Shown here: positions 55,355 through 64,000 of the stretch, in pieces
Numbering within the stretch: position 1 is the first letter of the stretch
How the letters are laid out: each line of letters opens with the position of its first letter
Assembly (NCBI GenBank): GCA_011799875.1
Contig: CM022297.1
Coordinates: 364,688,921 to 364,752,920, forward strand
From: Thinopyrum elongatum
Lineage: Eukaryota; Streptophyta; Magnoliopsida; Poales; Poaceae
Length of the DNA: 64,000 nucleotides
Reading direction: 5' to 3'
Notes under the pieces: generated by a model
The model's database searches: none
What the model was told of the DNA's origin: nothing
What the model saw: only the letters and a program-made list of their open reading frames with translations
Program-made: the position numbers and the translations under genes

Positions 55355-56026
55355 GTGGACACCCATGTGAGGGGGAAGGCCCTCTCGGTGGTGTACACGA
55401 ATGATCCGGTCTCGGTGGAGAGCTCCATCCAAACTATGGAGCAGTTCCTTGCCGAGGACAAGTACCAAGTGGTCGGCTTCGACCTCAAGTACACCATCGG
55501 TCGTGCCGGGCACGATCAGAAGGTTGCGGTCGCCCAGTTGTGCGTGCGACATGACGTCCTCGTCTACCACTACCACTACCACCTGGCCACAAGGCCTTGC
55601 GAGCGTTTCTACAGGTTTATCAACAGCTCCGACTACAGTTTCGCTACGGTGGACACCACCAATGATCTAAAAGCGCTCAAGGTTTCAGGCTTGAAATGCC
55701 CGAATCTTTTCAACATCCAGCACCACTACAAGGTCTGGGGCACCGACAACAACAAACTGAACTCCCTGGTTGACCTCGCCTCGGCCATCATCGACCCCTA
55801 CTACATGAAGATGAAGGATGAGAGCAAGAAGGACAAGATCGCCTGGCACAATGTTTGGCATGAGAGACTGGATGAACAACACGTCAAGTACGCGGCCAAG
55901 GACGCATACACAAGCTACGAGATGTACAGGCGGATCGTTGACATGAGGAAGTGTCTTGTTCCTGCCCCAGATGAGGGATTGAGCCACAGAGTAGTGGCGG
56001 GAGCGTCACAAGAAGTAGATGACTAG
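55355..56026 (+). CDS. WRN-type exonuclease-like protein carried by the outer CACTA element
   Basis: Intronless, 223 residues from Met 55355 ('MDTHVRGKALSVVYTNDPVS'). It aligns throughout with the copy at 19145-19843. Exo I is 'VVGFDLKYT': D43 is kept but the usual Glu is Lys45. Exo II is 'FATVDTTNDLKAL' (D104). Exo III is 'YAAKDAYTSYEMY' (Y179, D183). An upstream in-frame TAG separates it from a short N-terminal extension. With Glu replaced by Lys in the metal-binding motif, nuclease activity is doubtful. It lies between the inner CACTA and the right subterminal repeats of the outer CACTA, hence inside the outer element. That makes it captured cargo or a resident gene of the family. Confidence 0.75.
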   Translation: MDTHVRGKALSVVYTNDPVSVESSIQTMEQFLAEDKYQVVGFDLKYTIGRAGHDQKVAVAQLCVRHDVLVYHYHYHLATRPCERFYRFINSSDYSFATVDTTNDLKALKVSGLKCPNLFNIQHHYKVWGTDNNKLNSLVDLASAIIDPYYMKMKDESKKDKIAWHNVWHERLDEQHVKYAAKDAYTSYEMYRRIVDMRKCLVPAPDEGLSHRVVAGASQEVDD

Positions 56027-56149
56027 ACGATCGTTTCTCCTACTTTAGAATGCATGCAATTTATTGAGGTGTGTGCGAATGATCTATATAGTCACTTATG
56101 TAATTAGATGTTTATTTCAGTTATACATATACATGTTATTCTTCTGTAG

Positions 56150-56570
56150 ACAGAGCAAATCACACGGCTTATTAGCAGCAATCGTCTGTGTTATTATTGG
56201 TCTTCGCACACATTTCTGATTACGGACATGTTTGCCGCGTATCACACACATCTTGTTCAGTTGAACCGTTTCCATTGTGTTGCCTAATCACACACAGTTC
56301 ATCCTAGTGAACTGTATGCCGTATATCGCGCACACCCGCATCTGGCTGCCCGTTTCTGTTGTTCTGCATCATCGCAAACAGTTCTTCTGGATTAACCATT
56401 TGCCACTCATCGCACACGCAAATCTAATATGAATCGTATTTGATGTCGCCGCCATCGCAAATGTTTTGCACCTTTTTTGATGGTTTTTTTACACCACCGT
56501 TTGCAATTATTGCATCGCACACAGTTTCGTCGAAGGGTCTCTGATTCGACTGTCGCGTTTGGACCATCCT
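56150..56570. repeat. Right subterminal repeats of the outer CACTA element
   Basis: Motifs 'aatcacacggc', 'tcgcacacatttc', 'atcacacacagttc', 'atcgcaaacagttc' and 'atcgcacacagttt' are spaced about 40 bases apart, the same set as at 27400-27850. Confidence 0.75.
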
Positions 56571-56665
56571 GCAGTAGTGATCAGGCAGTTCCCATTGGCC
56601 TCACCACTTCCCAACCTCGTCACAGAGTCTCAGGAATGTCCATTGGCACCTTGCTGCTCCCTGCC

Positions 56666-57449
56666 ATGGACGACTTCTTGAACACTACTGAGTACCGACC
56701 GATAGTTGTCGATGGTAACACCAAGCTCGACGTGTGGTACACGAACGAGCCTTACAAGGTGGAGGAGACCATTGGCTTGTATGAGCAATGGTTGTGCGAG
56801 GAGAGGTACAAGTTTGTTGGTCTTGGCCTGGAGTACACACGAAAGGATTGTTATGGGCGTAGAAAAGTCGCCGTCATGCAACTGGCGATGCGGAATCATG
56901 TTTTGGTCTATCACTTCTACAAGGCCAGGACGGAGTGCCCTGCCCTGAAGGATTTCCTTGAGAACAGAGGTATAACTTTCTCTAGTGTGGACATCAGGAA
57001 TGATAGAGATGCTCTTTTTCAAGATTTCATCAGAGTTCCAAGAGAGTACCACATCGACATCCAAGAGAAGTTCATGATCAAAGGTGGCGAAGAAAGGGAC
57101 TCCATGGAAGACCTAGCGGGAGCCATCATTGATGAATCTTACTCGAAACTGGAGTCCTCTTTTCCAGAGCTTCTACGTCACTACTGGGATTGGAAGCCAC
57201 TTACCTTTGAACACCTGAAATATGGAGCTATTGTAAGTGAAAATTTCATTTTCGTTAGTTTCTGCCTTTGTTGTTTTTTGTTTCATTGCAAGAGCAGTAT
57301 GCTTTTTATTTTTTGTAAATTTTTGTTTTCATTTGCTTTTCCTCCAGGAAGGGTACGTGAGCTATGAGCTATACCGCCGGTTTTTGTCGATGAGGGACAT
57401 GCTGCATCGTTGCTCTCTTCCTGATCTCAGATGGCGAGGACGTTTCTGA
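56666..57449 (+). CDS. WRN-type exonuclease-like protein, promoter displaced by the CACTA insertion
   Basis: Exons 56666-57232 and 57348-57449 (669 nt, 222 residues), with the same intron position as the copy at 24156. The start 'MDDFLNTTEYRPIVVDGNTK' is the conserved one. The reading frame is intact, but two catalytic positions have changed: Exo I reads 'FVGLGLEYT' (Asp to Gly54, Glu56 kept) and Exo III reads 'YGAI|EGY' (Asp to Glu190). Exo II 'FSSVDIRNDRDAL' keeps D113. The protein is therefore predicted to be catalytically weak or dead. The 5' region ends 83 bases upstream, at the outer CACTA junction; its former promoter is at 26990-27194. Any expression now would start from CACTA sequence. 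Confidence 0.75.
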
Positions 57450-57699
57450 GCAGGACTCCAGGTCCAAGTGCTGCGAAGATAGATCATCTGCTGAATTGGT
57501 TAATTGCTAGTAATTGTATGGGGTAATAGTACATCGACTGATGAATTATAAATGTTGTGATTTTACTTCAACCGGATGGAGTATACTAGTTTGGAAATTT
57601 GAGTTTATTTTCAGTGTATTATGTTTTTCTTGTTTGGATGCCTTCAAGAATATTTTCCTCTATGTTTCGATGCTTTCGCGTCGGTATAAGTTGAGATGG

Positions 57700-58700
57700 A
57701 TTAAGAGGATCACTCAGATGTGCACGGTCATGAATCTAGACAGGGCACAGTCATTTGCTCAGAGAGACACGGTCGTGGATGTAGGCAAGGCACGGTCCTG
57801 TGTTAGCAGTAGGCACAATCGTGGGTTTGTGTTTCTTTAGTTGAGTCGTGTATATCAGTGCGGATAAGAAGCATTTGTTTTCGTCCATGTTTTAGATGGC
57901 TAGGTGCGTGGGTTCTTCTCTGAATATGGTCACACAGACAGGTAGGGCCATTACTTTCACTTTGTGTTCCCACTGTGTTAGGCATGTTTATTTTTAAATC
58001 GAAGATATAGTTGTCGTTGAGTCTGTTTAAGATTCTTCAGATTTCCTCTTTGTGCTGTCTGTTTCAATATATGATCGCTATTTTAGGGACAGTTATCCAG
58101 TGTGAGAGTTGCTGTGCGAGTATTGTGTTAGTCACTCTTCGCGAATTACGGTTGTGTTTTTGTGTTCCAATTATTGCGGTGATACATTGATTGAGAAACG
58201 CGCGACCGTGAAGCTAGTGGATGCACTATCGTATGTGTGGCAGAGGCATTGTCCTTCCTGTGGGTACTAAATTCGGAGAGGCACTGCGCTATGTTAGTAT
58301 GAGTCACTGTCGTGGCTGTACGTTCTCTAATATTTCTAGCTTGTCTGCTAGTGGAGGCACGTCCGTCTAGTTAGTGTAGGCACGCTCTATGTTATGTTGA
58401 GACACAGTTAGTGCAGGCACGGTTGTTCCTCTATTTTGGTATTTTTTCTAGTTTAGTCGTCTATGTCAGAGGATGGATCTTCTTTCGTTGCCTTGAGTCA
58501 CGGTCGTGCTTCCCTGACACGTTCGCTTGAAGAGGCACCGCTGTTAAGCTATCCAGGGCACGGTCCTGTGTTAACTGGTGGCGTAGTCGTGTGTCTGTGT
58601 TGTTATTTTTTCAGTTTAGTTGTCTATGTCAAAGAGGCACATTCTATGTGGAGAGGAGGCACGGTCGTGCCTCTGTGGCCCCATTATTCCAGATGAGTCG
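57700..58700. repeat. 'aggcacggtcgtg' minisatellite, array 4
   Basis: Loose repetition of 'gaggcacggtcgtg', 'aggcacggtcctgtgttag' and related words is interspersed with 'tttagttgtctatgtca' segments. It is of the same family as the arrays at 18000, 23190 and 25420. No gene is supported. Confidence 0.5.
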
Positions 58701-59289
58701 TTCACCACCTTCGTCAGATGCTTACGAGCAAACAACGTTGTGCCTCTTTGTTCCAAATGTTTCTTTTATTATGTTTACTAGAAGTGAGTGGTGTTCTAGT
58801 GCAAGGAAGTTATGTCTTGAATATCATCTTTACAAGTTCTTTTGGAAAAATACTATTTTTGTTTATAATGATTGTTGTTCAGGATTTGAAGACTTGAACA
58901 TTTGAATGCACAACTGTGTTTAATGGGACACATAACAGATATCTTGGACTGACATAAAAATAGCTGAAACACTGTTGTTGTGATGACATGAGTCGAAATA
59001 GCTGAAACAATGTTCGGATGGCTCAAGCTAAATTAGGGCACAGTTAAGCAGTAGTCATCTTCTTCCAACTCTTCTTTCGCGCTGGATATTGTATTGCTCG
59101 AAGACGATGCTCAGTGCCTCAAATGTAGGGCCTGTATTGTAGTTGGATGTCATCATTTTGAAAGTTAGTTGTTCTCTCATTGATTTCACATAGAAACACA
59201 TAACAGAACAAACTAATGAAATTTATTGTAAAACAGAATGTACAGCTGGCTCGGTTGAACATATATTGATATCTTGTCAATGAGAGCGA

Positions 59290-62200
59290 ACTTACACTAT
59301 TGATAAAAAATGAATTATTATTGAAACTAATGAGCGGCATCAAATGCATGATGTAAATACCACTGCCATCCCTGAAAATTGAGAGCATTATGTTACTGAT
59401 TAGAAGCTGAACAGTAGATATGGGATATGTAGTAGAACAAAAAAAGGATGGTGAGGTAGAGCTACAATTACAAGAAACTCACTCTCTGTCTGAGTTACAT
59501 ACACTCGGCACAGGTTTAACATGAAAGGAGGCTATGCTGTGTGGATAGGTGTTGTAAGCAAAATGGTAGGCTCTCTTGAAGTTTTCAATGACAATGTCTG
59601 AATGTTCCCTTATACCATCGCAATTGATATAAGGACACAGTATTTCGAAGTGACGCATTGCAAGATTCACAATGATGAGGTAGATAAAATGTGGTTTCTT
59701 TCTCACAGGTATTAAGATCTAAAACAATGAACAGGAAATATTATCAGTGTAACAACAAAAACTGGTAGAAATGAAGATGAACACTGGACAATAGAGTGAG
59801 TAGGGTCAACTCACGATGTTACATTTGTTGGGCAGCCTGTACCCAACAGTTTTTTCTACGATTTGTTCCTTAAGTAGTCCAGTGCTTGCACCTTGAACTG
59901 TAAATTTTTCCTGCAGAAAATTGAAGCTGTGTCACTCAGCATGGTAGTAGTAGTAAATGTGGTTTATTATTACTATTTATGAAAAGCAAGAACTTACAGA
60001 AGCATCCATGTACATTATATGCTTGTGCTAATTTGTGGGCGCTCTGTTAAACTATTCTTTCATCAGCAATGTTGAGTAAGTGTCCATCACGAATGTGTTC
60101 ATATATCCATAGATCTTCATTGACAAACCTAAAGTTTGATGATCGGCCCAACGTTGTTCGACGTAGAATATCCTCTTGCTGCAAAAAAATGCATTTTAAA
60201 TCGTATGATTTTCTTATTTAACATTAGAGGTGATGAGTATTCAAAGTGAAAAATACTGTCTCGCTCTAATCTGCTGCCTGCAGAAGAATAGGTAGGTCAA
60301 GCAAGCTATGAGGACAAGTACATTGATATGTTACGTATCCGAAAAAGTAAGTAGGTTGTTTGAGGTAGTATTGAAATTCAGCAAGAACTATTGGTATTGG
60401 AAAAATTCAAAAACTCCCAGAAATCAAGCCGAAACACTTCAATATGATAGCTTCAGGCAGAATACATTACAATAGTAAAAGAAGGAACCAAAACTTTACT
60501 GTAAGAGGAACAACCAACTGATTACCTGGCGTATTGTCGACGATTGTTTCATACACATGTTTCTCCTTGATTGTAGAATCTCTTATTCCCAAAAATTGAT
60601 GGTGATCTTGATGGCCATTCGCTGGGTCAGTGAATCGAGTTTGTTCTAGCTGAGAATGTTGTTGATGAGCCTGGAAGACATGACCACCAGAGTTCATTTG
60701 ACCATTACTGACTCGCAGATGGCCCTCATTATAATTGTTGTTTCTTTGGACCATTAGGCCTTGTGGTTGGTGCTGCATATGTAGTGCTGATGTACTGACA
60801 GTTGGGTGACCGGTTGAGCTCGAAGGAATATCTGTTGCTAAATGCTGCAGAGGATGGCCGGAATACTGCATGCTATTGAACTGTGGTTGTAAGGCACTGT
60901 AACTTTGCCCATGAGACTCGCCTCCGCGTGGTTTTTGATGGTTCAGCTCTTCAGGTTGGCGTTGTTGGCACCGCGGCCCGTTGTTATTTTGAACATCATT
61001 GTGTTGGGAGAAGTGGACATTAGAGCCAGGGGTTTGTTGCTGGTACTGTTTGTGACTTTGGTTGTTCATTGCATAAGGTGAGTGTTGGCTACTGTGTGAA
61101 CCGCCGTTATTCTGAGCAGTAGGACGTTGGCAGAAGTGGGCATTGAAACTAGGAGCTGGTTGGTGGCAGTGTTGGGACAAAGCAGTTGCTGGCAAACTTT
61201 TAGACAAGACAGTTTGATTTAAACCTGTAGAGTATGACGTATCAAAAGCTTGTGAGAGGTGGCTACCGCCTGACATTGAGCCTGATCTGCTAGGCATATG
61301 TGGCTCGAGACAGTAAGAAAGGGAAGATCTCACTGATGAGCTTGAATTCTTGGCCAAGTGCGAGAGAGTATCAGGTTGGCTTTGTTGGAAGGCTACGTGG
61401 CTAGCAAAGGGTTGCTTCTTCTTTTGTTCAATGACCCTGTCAAGTTGTTCATAGATAGATGGGTCAGACCATATTTTATCATCATCAATGAATCTACAAT
61501 CAAGGAGGCATTTGCGATTGTCAGTAGGTAAAGACTGATTGGTTGCAGTTTCTGTTGAATTATGTGGAGGCTCCAGTATCCTAACTCTTTTCTTATTAGG
61601 CGTCGTACTCTCGTTTCCTGGATCTTCTGACTGCAGTAAGGACCTCTTGTGAGCTGCCATTTGTGCTTCCAGTTTTGGCGGGTGTGCGCTTGTGGTAACA
61701 GGGACGTAGTCTGTGGGATCAATATGTGGTTGCTTGGTACATTGTTCATGTTCTTCTGCAATGACATTGTCTTTCGCATCGATAGATGTGGCAGTAATGA
61801 ATGGAGCATCACTACTGGATGGAAGTGCTTTTCCCGTGTCTAGTACTGTGCCAGAACCGCCACCAGAATTGCTGGGGACGGCTACTGTAGGAGCAAGGGA
61901 GCAACTAGCTCTGAAGCGTTTAGTTTCAGCAATGTTCTTCTCATCTCTCAAAGTTGAAACAACATCGACCTTAGCCTTTGGCAGTAAAGAAGAACATTGT
62001 TCAGTAACAATGTGTAACTTGGGTGCAGGTTCATACTCTTTGTGTTGGTTGAAAAGTTGTTGTGAGCGCTATCAGAACCACTGGACCGTGCAGTAGTTGG
62101 TGACGTTTGTGCAATCAGATAAACAGGTGCTTCAAGTGTCTCGATTGACATTGGACTGGTCAGTAATTGTTCTCAACCGCAGAGTGTGAGGTTGATGGTT

Positions 62201-63935
62201 CAGTTGCGGTAGGTTTTGATGTTTTCTCCAAGAGCTTCCCCAGTGGGTTTGTCAGAGAATTGTGGTCTGCAGATCATCCAGAATTGCGGGTTTCATTCGG
62301 TACAGAAAACTCAGATGTTGGCACGAAAGGCTCATGAACCGGCAAGCCATCAAGGCAGTTGTTCAGATGGTTATACACTTGATCCAGATGAATCTTGGTT
62401 TGTTCATCAATGTTGTCTTTGTTGTCGTCGATCTCGTTCACCTCCAGCAGCAACTTAATCTGAGTAGATGATTTGAGGACCGAAGATAGATAAATTTGAG
62501 ACTGCTCCTTGTCGTACAGATTCTGTGAGTCTGGGTCAGGAGTATCGCAGCAACCCTTTAAATTTTCCAGGGAATATGATGTGGCGCGAACAACACTGGT
62601 CGAGCCACTTCTAGAAGAACTTTGTCTGTTTGTTCTGCTAGAACTGGGAAGTGAAGAATATGTTGAAGGGAGCGATGAATAAGTTTCTTTTTCATTGGAG
62701 ATGTCCTGTTGCAAGTTACAATAAATGCCGCGGTCGCAGGTCTTGATTTCTTTTGCACTAAAATCCCTACCAAGAGAGAGGACCTTCTCCAATTTCTCCT
62801 CGAGAACTCGTTGAAACAGGGAGAAAAGTTCTGTGTACATTTCATTAACAACTTTGCCAATTTTCGCCTTGGCCTGGAATTAAAAAAAAATCAGATATTA
62901 TTAATACCGAAAATGAAAAATAACGTCTGACCTACTGTGCGTTAGCGTACATAACTTGGTGCACGAAGCACAGCTAACATATTTGAGTAAGCACAATAAA
63001 GCTAGTGGAGGAATCACATCCGATGTAGAACAGGAAGCACATCCGACGTAGAGCACGAAGCACCGTTTATCTTACGTTTTTTCAAGAATTGTAGAAAGGG
63101 CAGGTATAATGTGCACAGAAGCACACATGATGTGCTGTGGGAAGCACGGCTAACAAAGTCCACGAATTATAGTCAACACATTCCTTGAAGGAGCAAAACA
63201 AATGTACTGGACGAAGCACACCCAACGTACTGTATGAATCATGGTTGACCTACCGCCGCAGGGAAGCACTGCTATATTTATCACAGAAGCACAACTAGCC
63301 TACTATAGGAAGCACACCTAATACACTGCAGGAAGCACAGGTTACATTTTCCAGCAGTCACAGGAAACCAACTGGACGAAGACTCGTAACCTACTTTATG
63401 AAGTATGTCTAACCTGCCGCAGGGAAGCGGAGCTATAAGCATCATGGTAGCACACATTAGCTAATGCGGGGAGGACACGTATCTGTTTCCTAAAAACTTA
63501 GAGAACATCATTTCAAACATAAATCAAGGGCACAAGCTTGAAATCACTTACTGAACATAATTTTTCTTGAGGCACAAATTCTTCTAGGTAGGCCTCTAGT
63601 CTGGGACTCATTTGAAAAAACGGCCCCTCAAAGCTAGGCGGTGGGTGGAAAGGCGTGCGCCTAATATCTTTCAGCTGTCATGCGGAAAGAAACAATAACA
63701 ATCAGGTCAAATTAATATATGGCAGCTAAATCATTTTGTTGAGTTGAAAACTTCACCAAAGGAAAATGATGAAAAGTTCACTCACCGTGTGTTTCCCAAA
63801 AATTCCGTCTTCTGTTGACAGGCTATCTATGTTAGTATAATTCTTAATGGTCACTGTATCCCAGATAACAAGCCTTCCAGGAGTATCAGATTTCAGGTCT
63901 ATAATCTTCATATCCAGGTACTCAAAATACGTTAT
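59290..63935 (-). pseudogene. Degenerate Ulp1-like (C48) gene with Gln-rich central region; 5' end outside the window
   Basis: Exons inferred on the minus strand: 63935-63786, 63674-63552, a long region 62873 to about 60527, then 60178 to about 60050, 59910-59815, 59718-59483 and 59371 to about 59293. The upstream exons give 'IIDLKSDTPGRLVIWDTVTI' and 'FHPPPSFEGPFFQMSPRLEA'. The long exon has a helical start ('EMYTELFSLFQRVLEEKLEK'), then Ser-rich and Gln/His-rich sequence (60467-61951). The last exons resemble the Ulp1 protease core: 'ILIPVRKKPHFIYLIIVNLA' (His position), 'FKRAYHFAYN', and 'REDGSGIYIMHLM', where the usual D-C-G reads G-S-G, so the catalytic Cys is Ser. In-frame TGA at 62274-62276 and 62160-62162, plus frame changes at about 62155 and 62040, indicate a pseudogene. 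The family call is moderate. Confidence 0.5.
62880..63540. other. Large intron of the Ulp1-like gene with 'gaagcaca' words
   Basis: Recurrent 'ggaagcac', 'acgaagcaca' and 'tagcacaa' words about 25-40 bases apart form a loose repeat within the intron between 63552 and 62873. No coding is seen. Confidence 0.45.
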
Positions 63936-64000
63936 CTGTCACGGGGGAAAAGGTAAAAATGAATCATGTTCTTGTAGCTGCTTCTGGGTATAAAGAAATA

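Larger units (their letters stand above)
27195..56579. mobile_element. Outer CACTA-type transposon carrying gene-like cargo, 29.4 kb with nested insertions
   Basis: The left end CACTGGTACAACGAGG (27195) and the right end, whose complement reads CACTACTGCAGGATGG (56579), are flanked by the 3-bp duplication 'atc' (27192-27194, 56580-56582), as for CACTA/En-Spm elements. Subterminal blocks (27400-27850 and 56150-56570) hold many copies of an 'atc(g/a)cacac(a/g)g' or 'gcaaacagtt' motif every ~40 bases. Removing two nested insertions (30867-37932 and 43223-54035, each with its own target duplication) leaves about 11.5 kb. Content: a B3-like gene, Ala/Pro-rich coiled-coil ORFs, a ~500-bp tandem array and a WRN-exonuclease-like gene. 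No transposase of its own was recognised, so it would depend on enzyme supplied in trans. The two termini are only moderately alike. Confidence 0.8.

Overview
The window is nuclear DNA of a grass, most likely a Triticeae cereal (wheat, goat grass or barley type). The genes have GT-AG introns and grass-style GC-rich first exons. The LTRs begin TGATACGTC, the nested CACTA transposon has CACTACTAGGAAAAGG termini with 'aatggcgcacc' subterminal repeats, and a Stowaway MITE with CTCCCTCTGT ends sits in an intron. All of these are familiar in Triticeae sequence. No bacterial, organellar or CRISPR-like content was seen.

Layout. 1-1260 holds a partial LTR and gag remnants of a gypsy-type retroelement, and 1690-2000 a hAT transposase relic. 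3420-7496 is a complete 13-exon kinesin-14 gene (+). 8077-8525 is a LINE relic (-). 9974-11947 is an intact PPR gene (-). 12668-14190 holds pieces of two LINE-type elements. 16524-27194 is a locus of two small gene families: two B3-like genes in opposite orientation (the minus copy clearly dead) and WRN-type 3'-5' exonuclease-like genes (one intact on -, one frameshifted on +), interleaved with 'aggcacgg' minisatellites.

27195-56579 is one nested transposon block of about 29.4 kb. The outer CACTA-type element (3-bp TSD 'atc') carries a B3-like gene near its left end, a WRN-exonuclease-like gene near its right end, several Ala/Pro-rich coiled-coil ORFs and a ~500-bp tandem array, but no recognisable transposase. 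Two younger elements sit inside it, each splitting one of its ORFs. The first is a 7,066-bp LTR retrotransposon (30867-37932; identical-length 1,605-bp LTRs, TSD 'gacag') that encodes only Gag and protease. The second is a 10.8-kb CACTA element (43223-54035, TSD 'ttc') with a TNP2 transposase broken by two TAG codons, a PTTA/TNPA-plus-Ulp1-like gene and a small RNase H1-N-like ORF. The outer element landed in the 5' region of another WRN-exonuclease-like gene, leaving its upstream region at about 27000-27194 and its coding region at 56666-57449.

57700-58700 is more 'aggcacgg' minisatellite. 59290-63935 and beyond is a degenerate gene (-) with a Gln-rich middle and a C-terminal Ulp1-like fold in which the catalytic Cys position reads Ser. 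The most distinctive biology is the repeated association of WRN-like exonuclease and B3-like genes, both as a local cluster and as cargo of a CACTA element, with stepwise loss of catalytic residues among the exonuclease copies.
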